A DNA stretch of 64,000 bases. Source: JADMJV01 sp964649085 (GTDB lineage: Bacteria; Vulcanimicrobiota; Xenobia; Xenobiales; JADMJV01). Positions 34,958 through 43,441 of this stretch are shown here, piece after piece (positions within the stretch are counted from its first letter, which is position 1; each line of letters starts with the position of its first letter). Below the pieces are notes generated by a model. The model was given only the letters and a program-made list of their open reading frames with translations. It did not search any database and was not told where the DNA came from. Position numbers and translations under genes: made by a program. The DNA lies in the NCBI GenBank assembly GCA_964649085.1, contig CAZYPN010000008.1, positions 62,001 to 126,000 of the forward strand. The letters run 5' to 3'.

Positions 34958-35643
34958 ACATTCGCTACTATGGCCACTCGGCTATCTCGTTTCACGTCGG
35001 CGAGCACACCGTCATTGTCGATCCGTTCCTCACCGACAATCCTCTCTACGGTAAAGTCCCCCCCGACCTGAAGCCCACCACGGTGGTGTGCACCCACGGG
35101 CATGAAGATCACGTGGGCAATGCGGTGGAACTGTCCAAACACCACGGCGCCTCAGTGGTAGCGGTGTGGGAACTGGCCAATCACCTGGAAAAGCTCGGAG
35201 CCAAGACCATTCCCTGCGGGCTGGGCGGACGCATCAACCACCCCTGGGGCTGGTCGAAGTTCGTTCCTGCTTTCCACAGCTCGTCCCACGGAGGCCAGTA
35301 CATGGGCCAGCCAGCGGGCGTGATTCTCAACTTTGGGAATCAGGTCGTCTATCACGCGGGCGACACCTGCCTGTTTTCCGACATGAAGCTGATCGCCGAG
35401 ATGTATCGACCCACGGTGGCCTGCCTGCCGATGGGCGGCCACTTCACCATGGACATTTATGAGGCCGTCAAGGCCGTCGAGTTTCTCAAGCCCGAACTGG
35501 TCATTCCCCTGCATTTCGGCACCTGGCCTCCGCTCTCCGAGGACCCGCAAGAGTTCAAGAAACAGGTGGAAAGCAAGGGGCTCAGTCGGGTAGAGGTCAT
35601 GAAGCCCGACCAGATCTTTCAGGTGACAAAAGCCACCGCCTGA
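34954..35643 (+). CDS. UPF0173 metal-dependent hydrolase
   Basis: The 229-aa protein is a metallo-beta-lactamase-fold hydrolase of the UPF0173/YtkL group. It has MNIRYYGHSAISF, metal ligands in THGHEDHVGN (His48, His50, Asp52, His53), the second block GDTCLFSDMKLIAEMY and the C-terminal VIPLHFGTWPPL. Substrate is unknown; related L-ascorbate-6-phosphate lactonase-like enzymes bind two metals. The ATG overlaps the ispF stop, so guaB, ispF and this gene form one operon. Confidence 0.9.
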   Translation: MNIRYYGHSAISFHVGEHTVIVDPFLTDNPLYGKVPPDLKPTTVVCTHGHEDHVGNAVELSKHHGASVVAVWELANHLEKLGAKTIPCGLGGRINHPWGWSKFVPAFHSSSHGGQYMGQPAGVILNFGNQVVYHAGDTCLFSDMKLIAEMYRPTVACLPMGGHFTMDIYEAVKAVEFLKPELVIPLHFGTWPPLSEDPQEFKKQVESKGLSRVEVMKPDQIFQVTKATA

Positions 35644-35700
35644 TCGCTTTGTAACAAAAATTCACCAGTATGGAGGCTCGAGCTTCGCTACCATCGGACT

Positions 35701-37092
35701 ATGTCCACGGTGAACTCGAGCCTCCGCACTTCCATCGCCCGAGCCTACGTGGCCCATCGCCTGAACCACCAGGAGCTGGTCCAGGTGGTAGAAAAACTCA
35801 AGAACCACGAGATCGGCGCCGTGGCGGAAAAAGATGTCGAGGCCGCGCTGGCCCACTTTGCCGACCCCGCCCGTGATGCTCGTCCCAGCCACAGCGAACA
35901 GGACGTGGCGGCAGCCATCGCCTACCTGGAACTGGACAAAGCTCATGAGGGTCTTGGCGAAGACCAGCCCTGGACCCCCATGGAACGAGCCATCTTCCGC
36001 CGCCTGAGCCATCCCGAGGTCGACCCCGTTCCCAGCCAGGCCCTGTCGGAGACCGTGGGACATCCCGAATTTGTGGCCGCCGTGATGAAGCGCTTCGACG
36101 CTTGGGACCAGGATGGCGACGGCAGCCTGACCCCCACCGAAATCGACGACGTGATGGCCGACCCCAGCCTGACCAGCGCCGAGGCGGCCGCGGCCGTAAT
36201 ACTGCGTCGTCAGGGCCCGCAACTGGCCAAGTGCGAAACCCGCGATCGTGCTGCCGGCGTTACCCCGGTCGACCTGGAACGCTTTCTGATCACCGGAGTA
36301 CCCGACGATGGACAGGCCACCATCAAGGTCAACCGGGCCTTTCCCTCGCTGACGAAACTGGCCGAAAAGCTGCCCCCAGCTCCGCTGCTGATGGAAGAAA
36401 ACTTCGACCCCGAGATGGTCCAACAAGGCCGGGCCGGGTCGTGCGTATTGCTGTCCACCCTGAGCAACAAAAGGCCGGAAGACGTAAAGTCGATGTTCAC
36501 GCCTCGTCCCGATGGCCAGGTGGAAATCACCTTCGAAGATGGACACGTTGAGGTGGTTCGCGACCTGACCCTGGCCGAGCGCCTCTATCATGCCCGCAGC
36601 CCCAAAGGGGGTCGCTGGCCCGGACTGTTGGAGATGGGCCTGGCCCAACGCATCCACAGTGAGAAGCCCAAGGCCGACGGTTCAGCACGTTCCGGGGCCA
36701 ATTCTATTTCCCCCGATATCGCCTCTCAAGCCCTGTTTGGCCAACGACTGAAAACCACTTCGCTCGACAACCTCAGCCTGAAACAAACTCGAGAGCTGCT
36801 GATCTCGATGGCCAAAGGGCCCAAGCCCTGGATTTGCGGCAGCCGCAGCACCCCCAAGGGTGTCGATTCGCTGGTCTCGCCCGAACAGCTCTTCAATGGC
36901 ATCAGCAACAACCACGCCTACACCATTCGGGGTTTTGACATCGAGAAGGACCTGGTTCATCTGCGCAACCCGTGGCGCAAGGGCGAGTGGGTGGTGCGCC
37001 CCGATGGCCACGACGATGGGAAGTTTTCAATGAACCTCAAGGATTTCTACAGCAGCTTCCGCTGGGTTGGGTCACCCAAGAAAGCCTCTTGA
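35701..37092 (+). CDS. EF-hand calpain-like cysteine protease
   Basis: The 463-aa protein carries the complete calpain triad: Cys248 in QQGRAGSCVLLSTL, His405 in NNHAYTIRGFD and Asn423 in LRNPWRKGEW. It has a canonical EF-hand loop at residues 136-147 (Asp136, Asp138, Asp140, Ser142, Glu147 in DQDGDGSLTPTE). In animal calpains Trp follows the catalytic Cys; here it is Val. The N-terminal 110 residues are helical and charged with no signal peptide, so it is probably cytosolic and calcium-responsive. TACCAT lies six bases before the ATG. It is transcribed alone. Confidence 0.85.
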   Translation: MSTVNSSLRTSIARAYVAHRLNHQELVQVVEKLKNHEIGAVAEKDVEAALAHFADPARDARPSHSEQDVAAAIAYLELDKAHEGLGEDQPWTPMERAIFRRLSHPEVDPVPSQALSETVGHPEFVAAVMKRFDAWDQDGDGSLTPTEIDDVMADPSLTSAEAAAAVILRRQGPQLAKCETRDRAAGVTPVDLERFLITGVPDDGQATIKVNRAFPSLTKLAEKLPPAPLLMEENFDPEMVQQGRAGSCVLLSTLSNKRPEDVKSMFTPRPDGQVEITFEDGHVEVVRDLTLAERLYHARSPKGGRWPGLLEMGLAQRIHSEKPKADGSARSGANSISPDIASQALFGQRLKTTSLDNLSLKQTRELLISMAKGPKPWICGSRSTPKGVDSLVSPEQLFNGISNNHAYTIRGFDIEKDLVHLRNPWRKGEWVVRPDGHDDGKFSMNLKDFYSSFRWVGSPKKAS

Positions 37093-37135
37093 ACCGACCC
37101 AAAGGATTCCTCGTAGCATACGGCAAGAAGTTCCT

Positions 37136-38659
37136 GTGCCGGTAGGAATACGCTACCTGATTCTCTTTGCTCTCACGGTGGCGGCCAATGCCCACCTGCT
37201 GACCTCGTTTTCGATGATCAACGATGAAGGGGTCACCGTCTATGGGGCCCAGCGCTGGTTGCAAGGCCAATGGCCCTATATTCACTTTGAAACCCGCCAC
37301 ACTCCCGGTAGCTATGCCCTAAGCGCGGCTTTCTTCGGGGTCTTCGGCGACTCCCAACTGGCCACGCGCTTGCTGATGCTGCTGCTGGCCGGACTGCAGG
37401 GGTTGTTGGTGTTCCACCTCAGCACCGGGCTGAAAGGCCGGCTGCGATATGCCCCCTGGGCCTGCTGGACGGCCGTGGGACTGCTTGACTTTCCCGTGCT
37501 GAGCTACCACTGGATGGCGATATTGTTCTACACCGCCCTGGCCGTGGCCGCCCGGAACTGGCTGCAGCACCCCCAACAAACCTGGTGGCCCCGGCTGTGC
37601 GGAGGACTGCTGGCCCTGAGCGGCTACTTTCTTCAGTCCGAGGGGTTGGCCGCCGGGCTGCTCATCGGAATGGTGTGGGCCTGCTGGCGGCCAGTGGGAA
37701 TCGTTCAGCTGGGTCTGGGCGCAGTGACCACCTCGGCTGTGCTCTGGCTGCCTTTCCTGCCCGTGTGGCACAGGGTGCTCCAGGACAGCGTCCTGGACGT
37801 GCACAGCTATATCCGGTTCAATCGGCATCCCTATAACCTGGGGGACCTCTACCCCCTGTGGCAAGGGGCCAGGGCCAGTTCCTGGTCGGGCGACGCTGCA
37901 GGCACTGGATTCGCCTGGACAAGACTGCTGGTCTACACGCTCAAATACGGGCTCTACTATCCGGTGCTTGCGGCCGGCCTGGCTTTGAGCTGGCGGCGCA
38001 ACGACCGCGACGCCCAGCTGATCGCCATGGCAACTGTGGCGCTGACCCTGGCCAACCTCAATCGCCAGACGCTGGAATACCTGGCCTTTCTGCAACCGCT
38101 CTGGTTTATTGTGCTGTTCCGAGTGGCCGGGGCCTTCGCTCCGGCCCTGCTCAGCCTGCTCTTCCTCTATTGGGGCGGAACTCTGGGCCTATGGTGGCGC
38201 GATTGCCGATTTGCCATCGCCACTCCGGCCGGCACCTACTATACCGAGAATCCTTCGCTGGCCGCGGCTTATAACCAGGTGGGACAGTGGATTCGTCAGC
38301 ACCTCAAGCAGGGCGATCAGGCCCTGTGCTACCCTTTCCAGCCTGCCCTCTATGCCCTGTGGAAGCTGCGTAGTCCGTTGCCCCAATCGTTCCTGGTTCC
38401 GCTTTCCACGCCGCCGGCCAGCCTGCAGAAAGCCACAGATGAGGCGCATCGCCAGGGGAATGCCTGGGTGATCTACCTGCCGATGAACCCGCTGGACTGC
38501 AACGTAAATGTCCTGGACTATCAGCAGCAAGAGCGCCACTGGCTGCTGCAACTCACGCGCGACTTCAAACTGCTGGAGGACTTTCACGGCATTCAACTCT
38601 ATCGACGTAACCCCGGGGCACAGGGGGCGAACTCCGATCTGCGAAAAGCATGCTTATGA
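37136..38659 (+). CDS. polytopic membrane protein, GT-C (ArnT/PMT)-like
   Basis: The 507-aa protein has about ten hydrophobic segments. An early extracytoplasmic motif resembles GT-C enzymes: INDEGVTVYGAQRWLQGQWPY then ETRHTPGSY, where the Asp-Glu pair is the expected metal/catalytic position. The C-terminal 120 residues are soluble. It would transfer a sugar from a polyprenyl-phosphate donor on the outer face of the membrane. GTG at 37136 follows AAGAAG; the frame opens earlier inside the calpain gene. Confidence 0.68.
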   Translation: MPVGIRYLILFALTVAANAHLLTSFSMINDEGVTVYGAQRWLQGQWPYIHFETRHTPGSYALSAAFFGVFGDSQLATRLLMLLLAGLQGLLVFHLSTGLKGRLRYAPWACWTAVGLLDFPVLSYHWMAILFYTALAVAARNWLQHPQQTWWPRLCGGLLALSGYFLQSEGLAAGLLIGMVWACWRPVGIVQLGLGAVTTSAVLWLPFLPVWHRVLQDSVLDVHSYIRFNRHPYNLGDLYPLWQGARASSWSGDAAGTGFAWTRLLVYTLKYGLYYPVLAAGLALSWRRNDRDAQLIAMATVALTLANLNRQTLEYLAFLQPLWFIVLFRVAGAFAPALLSLLFLYWGGTLGLWWRDCRFAIATPAGTYYTENPSLAAAYNQVGQWIRQHLKQGDQALCYPFQPALYALWKLRSPLPQSFLVPLSTPPASLQKATDEAHRQGNAWVIYLPMNPLDCNVNVLDYQQQERHWLLQLTRDFKLLEDFHGIQLYRRNPGAQGANSDLRKACL

Positions 38660-39579
38660 AGAAAGTAGCCCTGGCCACGGCGCTCTTGCTGCTAGGATGG
38701 TGGACAGCCTGGTGTCAGTCCTTCGACGCCGATCATCTCATGCTGCTGGTGATCGGCTCAAGTGCCAGCCGGCCCGACGTCCATCAGAAAGCCCTGCTTC
38801 AACGAGTTCAACGGCTGCGAAACGACCCCGCATGGAGCGAACTGAAGGTCGGAACGATGCACTTCGATCGGCCTCGGGAAGCCCGCTTTGCTCAGCAAGT
38901 GTTGGGCGTTCATCGCTCCATGCTTCCGGCCGTGGCTCTGGTGCAACTCGACGAGCAGGGGCGCAATCCCATACGCAGCCTGCAGGTATGGTCGGGTCTC
39001 AGACAGGAGCGACTGAGCCAGATCGAGGCCATCGCCGAAGAATGGTCGCGGGCGGCAGGTAACCCTCTGCCGCTCTTTACACCGATCGCCGAAGCACTCT
39101 CAACGCCGGGCCCCGGGCTTTCGATAGCCCAACCGGTGTCGCCGCCAACGGCACCTCCAACCCCACCGCCCCCGGTCAGCCCACCTGCGGCGCGTCCCCG
39201 CGACCGCGTCTGGGCTGGGGTCAGCCTGCCCACCGGTTCGGTGCTGCGCTCGGGGGACGGTCGCTTCGAGCTCTGCTTTCAAAGCGACGGCGACCTGGTG
39301 ATCTACCGCAATCAGCCCGCACCCCGCCAGCGCTGGTGGTCGACCCGAACCCAGGGATCGGGAGCCCAGGTGCTGCGCCTGGGCACCGACGGCGTCGTTC
39401 GTCTGCTCAGCGGATCGGGGCAGGTGGTGTGGAGCGGGGGGCGTTCCGACACGTTCTCCAATGGCTACCTGCACATGCAAAACGACGGCAATCTGGTGGC
39501 CTATCGCATCGACGGCAACGGGGCCAGTTTTAGCTGGTCGAGCAGCACCATGGAAAACCCCCCTCCGCCCCAGGACTAA
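38650..39579 (+). CDS. secreted bulb-type (mannose-binding) lectin protein
   Basis: The 309-aa protein has a signal peptide (KKVALATALLLLGWWTAWC), a roughly 130-residue N-terminal domain, a proline-rich linker (PPTAPPTPPPPVSPP) and a C-terminal B-lectin domain. The lectin repeats read QSDGDLVIYR, GTDGVVRLL and QNDGNLVAYR, matching the QxDxNxVxY mannose site in the first and third copies with Asp for Asn in the first. It overlaps the end of the GT-C-like gene by ten bases, so sugar transfer and sugar binding are coupled. The stop overlaps a convergent gene by four bases. Confidence 0.82.
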   Translation: MLMKKVALATALLLLGWWTAWCQSFDADHLMLLVIGSSASRPDVHQKALLQRVQRLRNDPAWSELKVGTMHFDRPREARFAQQVLGVHRSMLPAVALVQLDEQGRNPIRSLQVWSGLRQERLSQIEAIAEEWSRAAGNPLPLFTPIAEALSTPGPGLSIAQPVSPPTAPPTPPPPVSPPAARPRDRVWAGVSLPTGSVLRSGDGRFELCFQSDGDLVIYRNQPAPRQRWWSTRTQGSGAQVLRLGTDGVVRLLSGSGQVVWSGGRSDTFSNGYLHMQNDGNLVAYRIDGNGASFSWSSSTMENPPPPQD

Positions 39580-40349
39580 TTCAAGCGCAGCCTTTTGAGG
39601 TGCCAACGATATACCTCGAGGGAAAGCTCGGCCAGGGCCCGATCCACCTCCCACGGAGAAGCGCCCTTTTCGCTGAGCAAGACCAGCACGTAGGGGTGTT
39701 GGGGCACCTCGACAATCCCGATATCGTGGCGAACGCCGTCGAGTTCGCCGGTTTTATGGGCCACGCCGAGGTCCGGCGGCAACATCAGCGGAATTTTTTC
39801 CCGATACTGCTGGCGCCGCATGATGTCTAGAGCCAACCGGGTATAGCTCTCATCGAGCAACTCTCCGTGATAGAGCTCGCGCAGAAATCGGGCCATATCC
39901 CAGGCTGAGGTTCGATTGTCGCGCTGAGGCGTGGGGGGCTCCATAAAGCGCCTTCCCAGAACGGTTTCGCTCAGCTTCCAACGCTCCAGCCAGGCGGCCG
40001 GATCGCCCAGGCGCTCGAGCAGCAGATTGGAAGCCACGTTGTCGCTGACCACAATCATTAAACGGCACAGGTCTTCGATGGTGACCTCGAGGCCGTCGTG
40101 CAACTCATGGAGCACTCCGGCCCCACCCACATGGTCGCTGGCAGCCACTTTCAATCGCTGATCCAGACCCAGGGAACCTTGCTGGCAAAGACTCAAAATG
40201 CCCACCATGATGGGCACCTTGATGACGCTGGCGGCAGGAAGATCGTCCCAGGCATTCCAGCTCCAGCAGTGCTGGCTGTTGAGATCGAGATAGACCGCAC
40301 CCAGGTGGGCGGGAACCGCGTGCAGACGCTGCCAGATGGCGTCGTTCAA
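39576..40349 (-). CDS. class A beta-lactamase-fold serine hydrolase, no export signal
   Basis: The 257-aa protein has the penicilloyl-serine signatures: nucleophile Ser41-x-x-Lys44 in AASVIKVP, SDN at 102-104 and KTG at 199-201 (AHKTGELDG). Glu137 may correspond to the deacylating Glu of class A enzymes, though the local sequence (MEPPT) is not the usual ExxLN. There is no signal peptide, so it may work in the cytosol or have a non-antibiotic substrate. It overlaps the PilZ gene (ATGA) and is the last gene of the asnB operon. Confidence 0.8.
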   Translation of the reverse strand: MNDAIWQRLHAVPAHLGAVYLDLNSQHCWSWNAWDDLPAASVIKVPIMVGILSLCQQGSLGLDQRLKVAASDHVGGAGVLHELHDGLEVTIEDLCRLMIVVSDNVASNLLLERLGDPAAWLERWKLSETVLGRRFMEPPTPQRDNRTSAWDMARFLRELYHGELLDESYTRLALDIMRRQQYREKIPLMLPPDLGVAHKTGELDGVRHDIGIVEVPQHPYVLVLLSEKGASPWEVDRALAELSLEVYRWHLKRLRLN

Positions 40350-41098
40350 ACCGAAATCATCCTCAGCAACTGAACGACATACTGGCCCAGCAGCTTGACC
40401 TGCCCCGCTTTAAGGTCTTCGAAGCGAATACTGGTATGCAATTGACCTTGATCGGTGGGACGGATGTGCAGAATGATGCCCGAGACTTCCAGCGGGCGCA
40501 GCTTGCCCAGCGGGCCCAGGCTCAGGCGAACTCGAACCGTCGGATGGAAACTCTGCAGCGATTCGAACAGGGCCCCACCTGCGCCCAGATTGACAACGGT
40601 TCCCTGAACAGCCTGACCATCGTCGCACAACAACAGACCCACCATGGATGAGTCGGCGCGGATCAGTTTGCGACGCGTGTAGATTGCGCGCTCATCAAAA
40701 CCCAGCTCTTTGAGCAAGAACTTGACCCACGACCGCCGCATGTTGCCCGTGATGTCGGCGTATTTCAGGCCGGCTTCTAACTCTTCCGAGTCACGCCGGC
40801 GGCGGCACCAGCGCACTTCGCAGAGAACGTACTCCTCCTCTACCTTGTCCTGAGCCCGAGAAGGGTGGTAGACGAAGATCTTGCTGCCCGGCTTGAGCTT
40901 GGTAGACAGCCGAATGCGCATCCCGTTGAGACCCATGTCGGCAATGCGAGCCGTAAAGCTGGTTTGATCGACCACGCACTGCACCTGATAGTCGCAGCGC
41001 AGGCGGATGAGTCGGCGCCGCTCCTCGGCCTTGGAGGGCGAGCGCACCTGAAAGAAGGCCACCACACCATCAAGCAACTGACGAAGCGCTTTAAGCAT
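40346..41098 (-). CDS. double PilZ-like domain protein
   Basis: The 250-aa protein contains two PilZ-type barrels. The first has RRRLIRLRCDYQVQC then ARIADMGLNGMRIRL. The second has TRRKLIRADSSMVGLLL then TVVNLGAGGALFESL. The second set is closest to the c-di-GMP-binding RxxxR and (D/N)xSxxG pattern, but Ser is replaced by Gly, so ligand binding is uncertain. It starts in a one-base overlap with the DUF6941 gene (TGATG). Confidence 0.75.
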   Translation of the reverse strand: MLKALRQLLDGVVAFFQVRSPSKAEERRRLIRLRCDYQVQCVVDQTSFTARIADMGLNGMRIRLSTKLKPGSKIFVYHPSRAQDKVEEEYVLCEVRWCRRRRDSEELEAGLKYADITGNMRRSWVKFLLKELGFDERAIYTRRKLIRADSSMVGLLLCDDGQAVQGTVVNLGAGGALFESLQSFHPTVRVRLSLGPLGKLRPLEVSGIILHIRPTDQGQLHTSIRFEDLKAGQVKLLGQYVVQLLRMISV

Positions 41099-41508
41099 CA
41101 GTCCTGGCTCAAGACCTGCACGACTTCGAAACGCTGGCGGCCCACCTCGTTGCCGTTGAGAAACACCACAATGGCATAGGCACCGGGAATGTCCAGCGAA
41201 AGATCCATCGAGGACGCAAACTGCCAGCGCTGGGGCACTTCGGCCGAGAAACCTTCGCTGACGCCCACCTCAAAATCGGCCTCGAGCGAGGCCAGCCACT
41301 TGCCTTCGGGGCTCTGAACATCGAGCACAAACTCATGAGCCTGGCCCAGTTCTTCGGGCTCGAGCAGGATGGAAACAGCGACAGCCAGGTGCTGGGCCAC
41401 GGGAAAATCCGTGCGAACGGTGATCTTGTCCCAACCCCCACCCATGAGGTAGAGCTTATTGGCCCACACCTCGGCGGCATCGGCAATCATCAGCCACTCT
41501 AACTTCAT
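41098..41508 (-). CDS. DUF6941-type small protein
   Basis: The 136-aa protein begins MKLEWLMIADAAEVWANKLY then LMGGGWDKI, the start I associate with the DUF6941 family, followed by a beta-sandwich-like region ending VVFLNGNEVGRQRFEV. Function is unknown. I take the ATG at 41508; the open frame continues into antisense of asnB, which is not coding. It sits between asnB and the PilZ gene in one minus-strand operon. Confidence 0.7.
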   Translation of the reverse strand: MKLEWLMIADAAEVWANKLYLMGGGWDKITVRTDFPVAQHLAVAVSILLEPEELGQAHEFVLDVQSPEGKWLASLEADFEVGVSEGFSAEVPQRWQFASSMDLSLDIPGAYAIVVFLNGNEVGRQRFEVVQVLSQD

Positions 41509-41549
41509 GGCTCCCCAACTTCCAACGAGAGCCCCCTGGTTCCTGTCCT

Positions 41550-43367
41550 TCAAAAATAGAGGTCGAACCAGATCTGAAAACAGAGCAACGAGAGCACCTG
41601 GTTGGCCAGCTGGGTCTGTCCGCCGGCAAAGCGCTCGAGAATGTCCTGAACGCGCTGGTTCTGGAAGAGCCCGTGGCGGTCGAGCGCCGCCGGAGCCAGG
41701 GTGCGACGGGCGTCGTCCAGCAACCAGCCCGACAGCCACTGGTTGACCGGCATCACGAAGCCCTCCTTGGGGCGGTCGATGGCCTCGGCGGGCAGATGGC
41801 GACGGGCGGCTGTTTTCAGCACGGCCTTGATCTCCTGACCGCGAATCTTGAAATGGCCCGGAATGCGGGCGGCAAACTCGAGAAACTCGGTGTCGAGAAA
41901 GCCGGTGCGAATCTCCAGACTGTGAGCCATCGACAGGCGATCGGCAAAGGTCAGCACCTGATCGGGCAGCTGGGTGAGAAACTCGGCTTCCAGCATCCGG
42001 TTCAGCGGGTCGCGGGCCGTAAGACGTTGGCACACCCCGGCAAACCATTGCTGCGTCGACCAGGGGCCCAGCCGCTCGGGGCGATAGAGCGCCCGCTTGT
42101 CTTCCTCGGTGAAGACATGCAAGCGACAGCGCCATTCCCATTCCTCGGGCGAAGCCAGGCGTTGCAAGAACTCGGGCTGGTCCTGAAAGTGGCCCAGCTC
42201 GTCGGTCTTTCCTCGGGCATATTCATAGAGGGGTCGGGCCAGCCGGTGGCTGAGATAGGAGCCAAAGAGCTCATCGGCTCCATCGCCCGAGATGGCCACC
42301 TTGAGGTGGCGCACGATCAGCCGCGAGAGGAAGTAGGTCGACATCACCCCGCTGAAGGGCTCGTCGAAGTGCCGCAAAATGTCCGGCAGCTCCTCGCGAA
42401 AGCGAGAAAAGTCGAGTTCTTCCTCGTGGTGGTCGGTGCCATACTGGCGAGCCACCTGACGAGCGCAGGCCAGGTCCAGCTCCTTGCCGGGGGTGCTGGA
42501 ATCGGCCCGATAGCGCAGCGTGAAGGTCTTGACCGGGGTGGTGTTGGCCTCGGCGGCCAGGGCCACGGCCAGGCTGGAGTCCAGCCCCCCCGACAGGAAA
42601 AAGCCCACCGGCACGTCGGCCAGCAAGCGTCGGCGCACGGCCCGCTGCAGGCGTCGCAACAGCTCGTCGGCCAGCTCCTGCTCGTCGAGCCGACCCTCTA
42701 GCGGCGTCCAATCCAGCTTCCAGTAAGGCTCGACCCGCCAGCCCTCGGGGCTCCACAACAAGCGGCTGGCCGGCGGCAACATGTGGACGCCCTCGAAAGC
42801 CGTCAGCGGACAGGGTACGTTCTTCAACGACAGGTAGTGGTGCACGGCCTCCTGGTTGAGGCGCCGGGGCAACCCGGGAATCTCCAGCAAAGCCTTTAGC
42901 TCGGAGGCAAACCACAGGCTGCCCTGCCAATCGCAATAATACAGGGGCTTTTTGCCGGTGCGGTCGCGGGCCAGCAGACCCTGGCGGCTGCGGCTGTCCC
43001 ACACGGCCACCGCGAACATTCCCTGAAGGTGCTCGGGCAGGGCCTTGCCGTGGCGCTGGTAGAGGCCCGGCAGCACTTCCGTGTCGCAGCGCGTTCGCAG
43101 CGGATAGCGTTCTTCCAACAGCCGCTGGCGCAGCTCGGGATAATTGTAGATCTCGCCGTTCTGACAGGCCCACAGCTGGCCGTCGGCGGAAGCAAGCGGC
43201 TGGCGACCGCCCTCAAGGTCGAGAATCGACAGCCGCCGCGCCCCCAGCGTAAAGCCTGCGCCACCCACCTGATGCTGGTCGTCGGGGCCGCGATGCACCA
43301 ATCGGCCCAGCATTCGCTCGACCACCTCGGGCTGATGATCTCCAAAGACCCCGGCAATTCCGCACAT
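41550..43367 (-). CDS. asnB: glutamine-dependent asparagine synthase
   Basis: The 605-aa enzyme has an N-terminal glutaminase domain starting at the nucleophile Cys2 (MCGIAGVFG), with RRLSILDLEGGRQP, NGEIYNYPELR and a conserved RCDTEV. The synthetase domain has the PPi loop FFLSGGLDSSLA and AISGDGADELFGSY. The start at 43367 is fixed because Cys2 must follow Met. It may make free asparagine or act in an exopolysaccharide cluster, as many such paralogues do. It is divergent from a beta-helix protein. Confidence 0.92.
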   Translation of the reverse strand: MCGIAGVFGDHQPEVVERMLGRLVHRGPDDQHQVGGAGFTLGARRLSILDLEGGRQPLASADGQLWACQNGEIYNYPELRQRLLEERYPLRTRCDTEVLPGLYQRHGKALPEHLQGMFAVAVWDSRSRQGLLARDRTGKKPLYYCDWQGSLWFASELKALLEIPGLPRRLNQEAVHHYLSLKNVPCPLTAFEGVHMLPPASRLLWSPEGWRVEPYWKLDWTPLEGRLDEQELADELLRRLQRAVRRRLLADVPVGFFLSGGLDSSLAVALAAEANTTPVKTFTLRYRADSSTPGKELDLACARQVARQYGTDHHEEELDFSRFREELPDILRHFDEPFSGVMSTYFLSRLIVRHLKVAISGDGADELFGSYLSHRLARPLYEYARGKTDELGHFQDQPEFLQRLASPEEWEWRCRLHVFTEEDKRALYRPERLGPWSTQQWFAGVCQRLTARDPLNRMLEAEFLTQLPDQVLTFADRLSMAHSLEIRTGFLDTEFLEFAARIPGHFKIRGQEIKAVLKTAARRHLPAEAIDRPKEGFVMPVNQWLSGWLLDDARRTLAPAALDRHGLFQNQRVQDILERFAGGQTQLANQVLSLLCFQIWFDLYF

Positions 43368-43441
43368 GCAGCGGGCATGCGCGGCGGCCTCGGGTTCCCC
43401 TGCAAAAGGGCATAGCCCCACCCGGGGCCAAGCACCCGCCG

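Noticed and set aside
41509..42141. Minus-strand extension of the DUF6941 frame
   Set aside because: It lies over asnB in another frame on the same strand; asnB is clearly coding there and the family start is at 41508.
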